DNA of 64,000 nucleotides. It comes from Solirubrobacter pauli. Its GTDB lineage: Bacteria; Actinomycetota; Thermoleophilia; Solirubrobacterales; Solirubrobacteraceae. Positions 36,261 to 48,868 of this stretch are shown here, in pieces. Under the pieces are notes generated by a model, which saw only the letters and a list, made by a program, of their open reading frames with translations, was not told where the DNA came from and did not search any database. The stretch is taken from the NCBI RefSeq assembly GCF_003633755.1, contig NZ_RBIL01000002.1, forward strand, positions 1,612,001-1,676,000. The letters are read 5' to 3'. The position numbers and the translations under genes are program-made. Every line of letters begins with the position of its first letter. Positions within the stretch are counted from its first letter, which is position 1.

Positions 36261-37490
36261 GTGAGAGCCTTCTGCACGATCATCGCCCTCTTAGCGCTCG
36301 CGGCTCCCGCGCACGCTGCCGACCTCCGCGTCGGCCTGAAGTCGTCCGTCCGGCAGCTGATCGTCGGACCGGACGGTGGTGCCTGGGCGCACGTGAGCGC
36401 CACGCGGAGCTCGCGCGTGGTGCGCATCACGCCGCAGGGCGCCCAGCGTTCGACGCGGACATCGGCGTACGTGGGTGGCGGGCTCGGGCCGGACGGGCGG
36501 GCGTGGCTGCTCGACGGTCCCGACCTGCTGCGGATCGACGGCAACGGCCTCGCGACCCGCACGCCGGTCGCGGCCGGCTATGACGAGCTCGTCACCGCCC
36601 CGGACGGCACGGCGTGGGTGTTCGACGGCGAGAACGGCGCGCGCCTTGCGGCCGACGGCACGGCGCAGCCACTGGACCTCGCCATCCCCGGCTGTCCGAA
36701 GGCGTATCCGCACGGGCTGACACGTGCGGCTGACGGCGCGATCTGGTTCTACGCCTCCCACTGCGGCTTCGTCCGCGTCCCGCCGGGCGGCACGCCGACG
36801 GTCGTCGCGAACCCCGACGAGGCGGGGACGATCCTTGCCCCCGACGCCCACGGCGGCATCTGGTTCTCCGTCCACATCGGCCCGGGCGGCGGGCACGTCG
36901 ACACGAGCGGGCGCGTGACCCTGCTCAAGCGGCCCGGACACCTCGGCACCCGGGACGTCGCGGTCGCTCCGGACGGCAGCGCCTACTACGCCACCGGGCA
37001 GTGCTTCCTCACGCGCGCGGCCGCGGACGGGCGCGTCAGCCGGCATCCGATCGCGGTCCCGGCCACCCTCGTCGACTTCGACGCGGCGGGCGGCCTGTGG
37101 CTCGCGACCCCGTCCCGCGTGCGCCACACCACGCTCGACGCCCCGGCCGCGGGCTGCGACGACACGCCGCCGACCGTGCGGATCGTGCCCGATCCGGCCA
37201 AACCCGTCAGCCTGGCCGCGCTGCGTCGCCAGGGCGGCTTCAAGCTCACGGTCGGGGAGCCGTTCCAGGTCGAGGCGTACGTGTTCGACGGCCCGGGTGA
37301 CTACAGCTTCGGGCACGTGTACACGTCCGTCACCGCCCGCGGCGGACGGACCGTGCGGATGGCCCTCGACGTGGACGAGCTGCGTGACCTCGCCCGCCAA
37401 CGGGACGAGCCGCTGGCGCTGGTGGGGACGGTGCGCGACCGCGAGGGCAACGAGGGCGGCTTCGAGCACGAGCTAAGGCTGAAGCCATGA
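36261..37490 (+). CDS. Secreted beta-propeller protein C
   Basis: A 409-residue paralogue with a clean signal peptide (VRAFCTIIALLALAAPAHA, GTG start). The mature protein opens ADLRVGLKSSVRQLIVGPDG, almost like gene A (ADVLRVGLREEVHGLLAGPDG). Blades include GPDGRAWLL, APDGTAWVF, AADGAIWFY and APDGSAYYA. The conserved GCDDTPPTVRIV linker precedes the C-terminal domain, which starts SLAALRRQGGFKLTV and ends REGNEGGFEHELRLKP. It lies 26 nt after gene B. Confidence 0.86.
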   Translation: MRAFCTIIALLALAAPAHAADLRVGLKSSVRQLIVGPDGGAWAHVSATRSSRVVRITPQGAQRSTRTSAYVGGGLGPDGRAWLLDGPDLLRIDGNGLATRTPVAAGYDELVTAPDGTAWVFDGENGARLAADGTAQPLDLAIPGCPKAYPHGLTRAADGAIWFYASHCGFVRVPPGGTPTVVANPDEAGTILAPDAHGGIWFSVHIGPGGGHVDTSGRVTLLKRPGHLGTRDVAVAPDGSAYYATGQCFLTRAAADGRVSRHPIAVPATLVDFDAAGGLWLATPSRVRHTTLDAPAAGCDDTPPTVRIVPDPAKPVSLAALRRQGGFKLTVGEPFQVEAYVFDGPGDYSFGHVYTSVTARGGRTVRMALDVDELRDLARQRDEPLALVGTVRDREGNEGGFEHELRLKP

Positions 37491-38719
37491 AGGTGCTCGC
37501 CACGATCGTCGCCTCCCTGGTCCTGGCCGCGCCCGCCCAGGCGCAGGACGTCTTCCGGCTGGGCCTCGGCGACAGCCTGGACACGGTCCTCACCACCCCC
37601 GACGGGGGCGCATGGGCGAGCGTCTGGACCCGTGACGGCGTCGAGATCCGCCGCGTGGCGCCCGACGGGACCGTGCGCACGACGCCCGCGCTACCGCCGC
37701 TCAACGCGCTCGTCCTCGGCCCCGACGGACTGCCGTGGCTGCTGTCCGGGATCTCGATCGAGCGCGTCGACGCCGCGGGGGCGCTGACCACCGTCGCCGC
37801 GGACGCGTTCGGCTCCGCGCTCGCCACCGGCCCCGACGGGACGGGCTGGATGCAGACGGAGGAGGACCAGATCCAGCACGTCGCGCCGGACGGCACCATC
37901 ACCACCGCCGACGTCACCGTGCCCGGCTGCGCGTACTTCCGCGTGGAGACTCTGGCGCGCGCCAGCGACGACGCGATGTGGTTCTTCGCGAGCGGCTGCG
38001 GCGTCGTCCGCTGGCCCCGCGGCGGCACGCCCGCCGTGATCGCTCAGTCGGCCGACTACGTCCAGCGCCTGGTGCCCGACGCGACCGGCGGCATGTGGTT
38101 CAGCTCGTCGTACGCGCCCGGTGGCGGCCACATCGCCGCCGACGGCCGCACCCTCCGGCTGCGCGGGATCGAGCGCACGTACGACGTCGCCGTCGCGCCC
38201 GACGGCACCGCCTGGTTCACGACCGGCCGCTGCCGCCTCGCCCGCGCGAACGCCGACCGCTCCGTCTCGCTGATCCCGACCTCGATCCCCGCCCACGAGG
38301 TCGAGCTCACGCCGGACGGCGGGATCTGGCTCGGCAGCCGGGGCCGACTCCAACGGACGACGCTGGGCGCTGCCGTGGCCCCGGGCTGCGACTCCACCCC
38401 GCCGAAGGTCACGCTCACGCCCAGGCCCGGCAAGCGCTTCACGCTCGCGGCGCTGCGCCGCAACCGCGGCCTCACGATCACGGTCCGCGAGCCGTTCGCG
38501 CTCCAGGCCGCGTTCGTCGACGGCGACGGCGAGCCGTTCCGGCGCGCCGCGAAAGTCGTCGCGGCTCCCCGCGGCGGCAGCGTGAAGCTGCGGCTCAGCC
38601 CCGCGGAGCTGCGCCGGCTGGCACGGAGCAAACGCCCCGCCGTCAGGCTGTGGGGCGATCTGCGGGACCGCGAGGGCAACTACCTCGACCTCGAGCGGGA
38701 GCTGCGGGTCAGGCGCTAG
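37487..38719 (+). CDS. Secreted beta-propeller protein D
   Basis: A 410-residue paralogue, last of the four. The signal peptide is MKVLATIVASLVLAAPAQA and the mature start QDVFRLGLGDSLDTVLTTPDG. Blades include GPDGLPWLL, GPDGTGWMQ, ASDDAMWFF and APDGTAWFT. The linker GCDSTPPKVTLT and the C-terminal end REGNYLDLERELRVRR follow the family. The ATG overlaps the stop of gene C (ATGA). The last 4 nt overlap the convergent gmk gene. Confidence 0.86.
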   Translation: MKVLATIVASLVLAAPAQAQDVFRLGLGDSLDTVLTTPDGGAWASVWTRDGVEIRRVAPDGTVRTTPALPPLNALVLGPDGLPWLLSGISIERVDAAGALTTVAADAFGSALATGPDGTGWMQTEEDQIQHVAPDGTITTADVTVPGCAYFRVETLARASDDAMWFFASGCGVVRWPRGGTPAVIAQSADYVQRLVPDATGGMWFSSSYAPGGGHIAADGRTLRLRGIERTYDVAVAPDGTAWFTTGRCRLARANADRSVSLIPTSIPAHEVELTPDGGIWLGSRGRLQRTTLGAAVAPGCDSTPPKVTLTPRPGKRFTLAALRRNRGLTITVREPFALQAAFVDGDGEPFRRAAKVVAAPRGGSVKLRLSPAELRRLARSKRPAVRLWGDLRDREGNYLDLERELRVRR

Positions 38720-39270
38720 GCGACGCCGCGGACGATCCGCTCGAGCGCGGAGACCGCGTCGTCGAGGCGGTCGTTCTCGACCACGTGCGCGAACTCGTGC
38801 TGCGCTTCCAGCTCGGCCTTGGCGACCGCGAGCCGGCGCTCGATCTCGTCCTTGGCGTCCGTCCCGCGGCCGACGAGGCGCAGGCGCAGCGTCTCCTCGT
38901 TCGGCGGGGCGATGAAGATCCGCACGGCGTCCGGCAGGGTCTGGGCGATCTGGCGCGCGCCCTGCACCTCGATCTCGAGCACGACGCTGTGATCGGCCGC
39001 GACGCGCTTCTCCAGCTCGGAGCGCAGCGTCCCGTAGCGGCGGCCGGAGTACTCGGCGTGCTCGACGAAGTCGCCTTCGACGACGCGACGGTCGAACTCC
39101 ACGTCGTCCAGGAAGTGGTAGTGCACCCCGGGCTCCTCCCCCGGCCGCGGCGAGCGCGTGGTGGCGGAGACGGCGAGCTCCAGATCCGGCATGCGCTCCA
39201 GGAGCGTGCGGATCAGCGTGCCCTTCCCGACCCCCGAGGGGCCGGTGATGACGAAGACCTTGCCCGGCAC
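38716..39270 (-). CDS. gmk: Guanylate kinase
   Basis: Phosphorylates GMP to GDP. The 184 residues show the P-loop FVITGPSGVGKGTLIRTLL, the GMP-binding STTRSPRPGEEPGVHYHFL segment and the VVLEIEVQGARQI region. The GTG start directly abuts the mihF stop. In the usual actinobacterial order rpoZ would follow, but the four beta-propeller genes come between. Confidence 0.96.
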   Translation of the reverse strand: MPGKVFVITGPSGVGKGTLIRTLLERMPDLELAVSATTRSPRPGEEPGVHYHFLDDVEFDRRVVEGDFVEHAEYSGRRYGTLRSELEKRVAADHSVVLEIEVQGARQIAQTLPDAVRIFIAPPNEETLRLRLVGRGTDAKDEIERRLAVAKAELEAQHEFAHVVENDRLDDAVSALERIVRGVA

Positions 39271-39615
39271 CTAGCGGCGCAGCATGGAGATCAGCTCAGC
39301 GCGCTGGCGCTCTGAGAGACCACCGATGGTCTTCGAAGGTGAGATCCGGCAGACCTGCAAGACCTTGTTCACCTTTACGCGTCCGTACTTCGGGACGGCC
39401 AGGAGCATGTCGAACACCTTGGCGGTCTCGATGTACTCGGGAGGCTCCATCAGAAGCAGGTGGATGCTGGCCCGTCCAGCCTTGAGGTCACGCTTCAAAG
39501 ACGCGCGCTTGGTCCGGATCTCGTTCGCGCGCTGGAGTGCCTCCATGCGCTGGACGAGGGAACGCTCAGGGGCAGCCGTGGTGGGCTTGGCGGGCGTCTT
39601 CGTCGCTGGCGGCAT
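39271..39615 (-). CDS. mihF: Actinobacterial integration host factor
   Basis: A 114-residue nucleoid protein of the mIHF family, unrelated to proteobacterial IHF. The N-terminal ~30 residues are a Pro/Thr/Ala-rich lead (MPPATKTPAKPTTAAPERSL), followed by the helical RASLKRDLKAGRASIHLLL and the helix-two-turn-helix core VPKYGRVKVNKVLQVCRISP with the conserved KTIGGLSERQR end. ATG 39615 gives a normal family length. The DNA upstream is an unusual 238-nt region rich in hairpins. It is next to gmk, as expected. Confidence 0.94.
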   Translation of the reverse strand: MPPATKTPAKPTTAAPERSLVQRMEALQRANEIRTKRASLKRDLKAGRASIHLLLMEPPEYIETAKVFDMLLAVPKYGRVKVNKVLQVCRISPSKTIGGLSERQRAELISMLRR

Positions 39616-39853
39616 GGGCGGCGAGTCTACAGCGCTGGGAGCCGCCGACAAGGGTCCTGACAGAAACATCGCTTCACCTGAACTTGAGGTTCAATCCTTC
39701 GAGGGGTGTGGCATAGCAAGTCCTGCGTTTGCAGGACTTTTCCCTGGACCAATGTTCGGGCACGGACCGACCGTCCAGGTAGGCCTGGACCGGTGGTCGA
39801 GCTGGAGCTGCGCCCGCACGCAGTTCAGTACGGGCGCACTCTAGCCCATCGAT
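39616..39853 (-). ncRNA. Hairpin-rich leader/spacer between carB and mihF
   Basis: This gap has four separable inverted repeats. Proceeding in the minus direction they are GCGCCCG/CGGGCGC (39837-39810, loop 14 nt, probably the carB terminator), GTCCAGG (39790-39784), CCTGGAC (39779-39773) and GTCCAGG (39749-39743), where the middle arm can pair with either flank, and AAGTCCTGC/GCAGGACTT (39739-39718). The three-arm arrangement allows two mutually exclusive folds upstream of mihF. No ORF is supported. A small RNA or an attenuating leader is possible. Confidence 0.45.
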
Positions 39854-42905
<3,052 letters not shown>

Positions 42906-42913
<8 letters not shown>

Positions 42914-44005
42914 GCGCGGCCTCGAACAGCGCGATGAACTCGTCGAAGAGCCCGAGGGAGTCGTTCGGGCCGGGGCCGGCCTCGGGGTGGTACTGCACGC
43001 AGCCGGCGGGAACGTCGAGCAGGCGGATCCCCTCGATGGTGTTGTCGTAGAGGTTCACGTGGGTGAGCTGGGCGGCGCCGAGCTCGGACTCGATGATCTC
43101 CCCCGGCGTGCCCGCGACCGCGAAGCCGTGGTTCTGGGAGGTGATCGCGATCCGGCCGGTCCGCAGGTCCTTGACCGGGTGGTTGGCGCCGCGGTGGCCG
43201 AACGGGAGCTTGAACGTCTCAAGGCCGGCAGCGCGCGAGAGCAGCTGGTGGCCGAGGCAGATGCCGAACACCGGCTTGGTGCTCAGCAGCGTCTTGATGT
43301 TCTCGACGATGTAGTCCAGCGCGGCCGGGTCGCCCGGACCCGGGACGAGGAAGAACCCATCCGGGTCGGCCTTCAGGAGATCCTCGGCGGACGTCGTGCA
43401 CGGGTAGATCTCGAGCGTCGCGCCGCGGGAGGTGAAGTTGCGGATGATCGAGCGCTTGATGCCCGTGTCCAGCGCGACGATGCGCGGGCCGTCGCCCTCG
43501 CCCGCGAAGATCGTGGGCTTGGCGATCGTCACCTCGCGCGCGAGGTCGCGGCCGACCATGCTCGGCTCGGCGGCGATCCGCTCGCGCGCCTCGTTCACGG
43601 GCACGTCGGCGGTGAAGATGCCGCCGCGCATCGAGCCCGCGGTGCGGATGTGGCGGACGAGCGCGCGCGTGTCCACGCCCGCGATGCCCGGGATGCCGTT
43701 GGCCTTGAGCCAGCTCAGCCAGCCCTGCTCGGCGGCCGGCGCGTCGTCGTAGTCGACCGCGGCGCGCATGATCGCCCCGCCCGCGTGGATGCGGTCGGAC
43801 TCCATGAACTGCTCGCTGACGCCGTAGTTGCCGACGTGCGCGGTGGTGAAGGTGATCAGCTGGCGCGCGAAGCTCGGGTCGGTCATCGACTCCTGGTAGC
43901 CCGACATGCCGGTCGTGAAGACGACCTCGCCAGTGGTCGAGACGGGCGCGCCGACGGACTCGCCGTCGAAGCGCGTGCCGTCTTCCAGTAGGACGTAGGC
44001 GCTGC

Positions 44006-44009
<4 letters not shown>
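42906..44009 (-). CDS. carA: Carbamoyl-phosphate synthase small subunit
   Basis: The glutaminase subunit, 367 residues. The N-terminal CPSase domain has the [20 protein letters not shown] segment. The class I glutamine amidotransferase domain has the nucleophile in [13 protein letters not shown] and the His/Glu pair in [12 protein letters not shown], with NHGFAV in between. ATG 44009 overlaps the pyrC stop as ATGA. It supplies ammonia to CarB, encoded next. Confidence 0.97.
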
Positions 44010-45313
<1,304 letters not shown>

Positions 45314-45319
45314 GAAGTC

Positions 45320-46252
45320 CTAGGCGGGAACGGCGGTCGTGATGGCGGGCTTCGGCGCGTTGCGGCCCGTCAGAAGGTCATAGAGCACGGCCATGCGGAC
45401 GACGACGCCCGCCTCGACCTGCTGGCCGATGACGGCCTGCGGCGAGTCGATGACCTCGGCGGCGAGCTCCACGCCGCGGTTGACCGGGCCGGGGTGCATG
45501 AGCACCTGGCGCGGGTGCAGCCGGCGGCCGTCGATCTGGTAGCGGGCCGCGTACTCGCGCAGCGACGGGACGAACGAGTCCGTCATCCGCTCGTTCTGCA
45601 TCCGCAGCGCGTAGACGACATCGGCCTCGGCCAGGTCGTCGAGGTCGTAGCGGACCTCGCACAGCGCCTCCATCCCGCGCGGGATCAGCGTCGGCGGGCC
45701 GGCGACCGTGACCTTCGCGCCCATCATCTGGAACGCGAGGATGCAGCTGCGGGCGACGCGCGAGTGGGTGATGTCGCCGACGATCCAGATGTTCGCGCCT
45801 TCGAGCGAACCGAGCCGCTCGCGCAGCGTGTAGACGTCGAGCAGCGCCTGGGTCGGGTGCTCGTGCTTGCCGTCGCCGGCGTTGACGACGCCGGCCGTGG
45901 TCCAGCCCGCGACCAGCTCGGCCGCGCCGACGAACGGCGTGCGGATGACGATCAGGTCCGGCCGGTAGGCGGACAGCGTCTGGACCGTGTCCTTGAGCGA
46001 CTCGCCCTTGTCCACAGCGCTGCCCGAGGCGGCGAAGTTGATCACGTCGGCGCTCAGCGACTTCGCGGCCAGCTCGAACGAGGAGCGCGTGCGCGTGCTC
46101 GACTCGTAGAACAGGTTCAGGACGCGACGGCCGCGCAGCGCGGGGACCTTCTTGATCTCGCGCTCGGAGACCTCGGTGAACGTCTTCGCCCGGTCCAGGA
46201 TCTGCTCGATGCCCTGGCGGTCGAGGTCGTTGATGGACAGCAGGTGCCGCAT
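45320..46252 (-). CDS. pyrB: Aspartate carbamoyltransferase catalytic subunit
   Basis: Second enzyme of pyrimidine synthesis, 310 residues. The carbamoyl-phosphate loop is FYESSTRTRSSFELAAK and the second signature HPTQALLDVYTL. The aspartate-binding loop PGPVNRGVELAAEVIDSPQ is complete. No pyrI regulatory subunit is present, as expected outside proteobacteria. The ATG overlaps the pyrR stop by one base (TGATG). Confidence 0.97.
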   Translation of the reverse strand: MRHLLSINDLDRQGIEQILDRAKTFTEVSEREIKKVPALRGRRVLNLFYESSTRTRSSFELAAKSLSADVINFAASGSAVDKGESLKDTVQTLSAYRPDLIVIRTPFVGAAELVAGWTTAGVVNAGDGKHEHPTQALLDVYTLRERLGSLEGANIWIVGDITHSRVARSCILAFQMMGAKVTVAGPPTLIPRGMEALCEVRYDLDDLAEADVVYALRMQNERMTDSFVPSLREYAARYQIDGRRLHPRQVLMHPGPVNRGVELAAEVIDSPQAVIGQQVEAGVVVRMAVLYDLLTGRNAPKPAITTAVPA

Positions 46253-46800
46253 CAGGCGAACGCCTCCTCGAGCTCGGTGATGGTGACCTCGTCGACGCCG
46301 TCGATCTCGGCGACGCGGACGTTGACGCGCTCGGCGCGCGCGGTCGGCAGGTTCTTGCCCACGTAGTCGGGGCGCAGCGGCAGCTCGCGATGGCCGCGGT
46401 CGGCCAGCACGGCGAGCTGGACGCGCTGCGGGCGCCCGTAGTCGAACAGCGCCTCGATCGCCGCCCGGACCGTGCGGCCCGTGTAGAGCACGTCGTCGAC
46501 GAGCACGACCGTGTAGTCCTCGAGCCGGAAGTCGAGGTTGGACGCGTTCACGTGCGGGTCGGGCCGGCGGCTGGCGATGTCGTCGCGGTAGAACGCGATG
46601 TCGATGTCGCCGAGCGGCACCTGCTGGTCGAGCAGGTCGCAGACGAGCTGGTGCAGGCGGTTCGCGAGGAACGCGCCGCGCCGGTGGATGCCCACGAGGG
46701 CGACCGGACGGCCGTTGTTCTTCTCGACGACCTCGTGCGCGATGCGTACGAGCGTGCGGCGGATGTCGTCCTCGTCGAGGACGATCTTGGGTTCTGACAC
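46252..46800 (-). CDS. pyrR: PyrR bifunctional regulator / uracil phosphoribosyltransferase
   Basis: A 182-residue phosphoribosyltransferase-fold RNA-binding regulator of the pyr operon. The PRPP loop is TVVLVDDVLYTGRTVRAAIE. The N-terminus has IRRTLVRIAHEVVEKN and LVGIHRRGAFLANRL. UMP-bound PyrR binds RNA loops in pyr leaders. The matching loop lies just upstream and covers the ribosome site of this GTG-started gene, so pyrR and, by polarity, pyrB-pyrC-carA-carB should be autoregulated at translation. Confidence 0.97.
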   Translation of the reverse strand: MSEPKIVLDEDDIRRTLVRIAHEVVEKNNGRPVALVGIHRRGAFLANRLHQLVCDLLDQQVPLGDIDIAFYRDDIASRRPDPHVNASNLDFRLEDYTVVLVDDVLYTGRTVRAAIEALFDYGRPQRVQLAVLADRGHRELPLRPDYVGKNLPTARAERVNVRVAEIDGVDEVTITELEEAFA

Positions 46801-46802
46801 GC

Positions 46803-46838
46803 GGTTCCTTCCTGGCCTCTCCGGACCGGGTTAAAGGG
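46803..46838 (-). promoter_or_regulatory. PyrR-binding RNA loop over the pyrR ribosome site
   Basis: Read on the minus strand the leader contains CCCUUUAA, then GGUCCGGAGAGGCC and AGGAAGG, matching the established PyrR-binding-loop consensus (UUUAA ... GUCC-GAGAGGCU ... GAAGG). The 5' CCUU and 3' AAGG close the stem. GGAAGG (46812-46807) is also the ribosome site, 6 nt before the GTG, so protein binding should block initiation, as known for mycobacterial pyrR. Confidence 0.88.
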
Positions 46839-46860
46839 ACGCCGTCAACCTAGCAGCGGC

Positions 46861-47799
46861 TCAGGACGCTTCCGGCTCGTACTTGACCAGCTGCGGCTCG
46901 CCACGCTCGGGGAACGGCACCTCGATCGCGTCGAAGTCGCGCGGCACGACGGTGTTCTCGAAGGTCGCGCGCGCCTCGTCACGGATCTCGCGCGGGAAGT
47001 AGCGCGTGGACAGGTGCGTGAGCGCGAGCAGCTTGACCTTCGCGTCGAGGGCGAGCCGGGCGGCCTGGGCGGCGGTGGAGTGGCCGGTCTCGCGCGCGCG
47101 GGCGCGCTCGTCCTCCAGGAACGTCGCCTCGTGGATCAGCACGTCGGCGCCGGCGGCGTAGACCTCGGTCGTCTGGCAGGGCATCGTGTCGCCGGAGTAG
47201 ACGATCCGGCGGCCGGGCCGGCCCTCGCCCATGACCTGGTCCGGCGTGACGCCGTCGACGGTCTCGCCGCGCTGGAGGCGGCCGAAGTCCGGGCCGGGCG
47301 TGACGCCGAGCTCGGTGGCGCGCTGCGCGTCGAAGCGGCCCGGGCGGTCGTCCTCGATCATCGCGTAGCCGAACGCCTCGACGCGGTGCTTGACCGGGAA
47401 GCCCTGGATGACGAACCCGTCGTAGCCGATCTCCTCGTGCGGGTCGAGGTCGCCGACGTCCAGCCGGTACTTCGTGCGGCCGATGATCGGCCGGATCACC
47501 TGCTGGAAGAGCGCCATGAAGCCGGGCGGGCCGAAGATCTCCAGCTGCGAGTCGCGGTCGCGCATGTCGAAGCTCTTGATCATCCCCGGCAGCCCGAGCC
47601 AGTGGTCCAGGTGCAGGTGGGTGATGAAGATCGCGTCCAGGTCCGGCAGCCCGACGCTCCGGAGCAGCTGGTGCTGGGTGCCCTCGCCGCAGTCGAACAG
47701 GATCCGCTCGCCGCCCGCGCGCAGCAGGATCGCGGGCAGCCCGCGCTTGGGCGTGGGCACCGAGCCCGCGGTGCCCGCGAAGAGGAGCGACAGATCCAT
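46861..47799 (-). CDS. rnz: Ribonuclease Z
   Basis: A 312-residue metallo-beta-lactamase endonuclease that trims tRNA 3' ends. Zinc ligands are visible in FITHLHLDHWLGLPG, and VYSGDTMPC, LIHEATFLEDE and LTHLSTRYFP match the family's later motifs. The flexible exosite arm, with the GxP-rich stretch FGPPGFMALFQQVI, is present. The stop lies 60 nt before the pyrR start, so read-through into the pyr operon is possible. The ATG is preceded by no obvious promoter that I can assign. Confidence 0.95.
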   Translation of the reverse strand: MDLSLLFAGTAGSVPTPKRGLPAILLRAGGERILFDCGEGTQHQLLRSVGLPDLDAIFITHLHLDHWLGLPGMIKSFDMRDRDSQLEIFGPPGFMALFQQVIRPIIGRTKYRLDVGDLDPHEEIGYDGFVIQGFPVKHRVEAFGYAMIEDDRPGRFDAQRATELGVTPGPDFGRLQRGETVDGVTPDQVMGEGRPGRRIVYSGDTMPCQTTEVYAAGADVLIHEATFLEDERARARETGHSTAAQAARLALDAKVKLLALTHLSTRYFPREIRDEARATFENTVVPRDFDAIEVPFPERGEPQLVKYEPEAS

Positions 47800-47824
47800 C
47801 GGCCCGCGAGGCTAGCTGACGCCC

Positions 47825-47841
47825 GGCGCCCCATCGGCGCC
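47825..47841. terminator. GC hairpin after the LysR-type gene
   Basis: GGCGCC (47825-47830) and GGCGCC (47836-47841) pair around CCATC, beside further GGGGCCCC sequence. It lies in the 96-nt gap between the LysR-type gene stop and rnz start, and could be a terminator. No U-tract. Confidence 0.35.
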
Positions 47842-47895
47842 CCGGGGCCCCTGGTCCCCGCGGTCTGCACAACGCTGCCCGACGGGCAGGGGCGC

Positions 47896-48810
47896 TCAGG
47901 CGGCGCGCAGCTCGGGACGCGGCGTGCGCCGCGCGTAGTCGATCGCGACCTTCAGGAACGCGCTGCCCGCGGGCGACTGCCGGCGCGCGGCGCGCCACAC
48001 CAGCGCCACCGGCCACGTCAGCGCGTCGGGGCCGAACGGGCGCAGCTCGATCGGCGGGCCGGGCTGCTCGGCCACGGACCGCGGGATCACCGCCACGCCC
48101 AGCCCGCTGCTGGCGAGCGCGCGGACGGCCGCCATCTCGGTGCAGATGAACGCGTTGCGCGGCTGCAGGCCGCGGGCGGCCATCTTGCGCTCCAGGCGCA
48201 GCCGCATCGCGGAGTTCTCGCGGTAGGCGACGAGGTCGGTCGAGGCGACGTCCTCGAAGCTCACCGCGCGCTTGCCGGCCAGCGCGTGGTCGGCGGGCAG
48301 CGCGACCACCAGCTCGTCCTGGAAGACCAGCTCGGCCTGGAACTCGTCGCCGATCGCGTCCGGGTCGTGCGCGATGAACGCGCAGTCCAGCTCGTCGCCG
48401 CGGAGCGCCGCGAACGTGTCGTCCTGCGTGCCCTCGGTCATGTGGATCGCGACCCCGGGGTGCGCGGCCCGGAAGTCGGCGAGCATCGTGAACAGGTCGT
48501 ATTGACCGGTCGGGTACAGGCCGCCGATCCGCAGCTCGCCCGTGAGCAGCCCGGTGATCTGCTCGAGCTCGTCCTGCAGCCGGTCGACCTCCGCGAGCGC
48601 GCGCTGCGCGTAGCCGAGGATCACGCGGCCCTCGGCCGTCAGCTCCACGCGCCGGCTCGTGCGGTGGAACACGTCGACCCCGAGCTCGGCCTCCAACCGC
48701 CGGATCTGCTGGGACACCGCGGACTGCGTGAGGAAGAGCTCCTCGCCGGCCTTGGTCAGCGAGCGGTGGCGGGCGACGGCTTCGACGGTTCGCAGGTGGC
48801 GGAGCTCCAT
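47896..48810 (-). CDS. LysR-family transcriptional regulator
   Basis: A 304-residue LTTR. The N-terminal winged helix has MELRHLRTVEAVARHRSLTK and AGEELFLTQSAVSQQIRRLE, and the linker helix leads into a periplasmic-binding-like effector domain (about 90-290). ATG 48810 matches the normal LysR start; the frame extends further up without homology. It lies 58 nt downstream of the MFS gene on the same strand, not divergent from a target as is usual, so the genes it controls are unknown. Confidence 0.93.
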   Translation of the reverse strand: MELRHLRTVEAVARHRSLTKAGEELFLTQSAVSQQIRRLEAELGVDVFHRTSRRVELTAEGRVILGYAQRALAEVDRLQDELEQITGLLTGELRIGGLYPTGQYDLFTMLADFRAAHPGVAIHMTEGTQDDTFAALRGDELDCAFIAHDPDAIGDEFQAELVFQDELVVALPADHALAGKRAVSFEDVASTDLVAYRENSAMRLRLERKMAARGLQPRNAFICTEMAAVRALASSGLGVAVIPRSVAEQPGPPIELRPFGPDALTWPVALVWRAARRQSPAGSAFLKVAIDYARRTPRPELRAA

Positions 48811-48868
48811 GGATCCATCGTGCCAGCGCCGGCAGCCCAAGTCGAACTCATGGTTCTGCTGGCAGCCA

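Noticed and set aside
39687-39697. tRNA T-arm-like sequence AGGTTCAATCC
   Set aside because: No acceptor, D-arm or anticodon arm can be placed around it.
46843-46848. TTGACG as a pyrR promoter -35
   Set aside because: The -10 position would fall inside the PyrR loop as TCCGGA, a poor match, and would delete the loop from the transcript.
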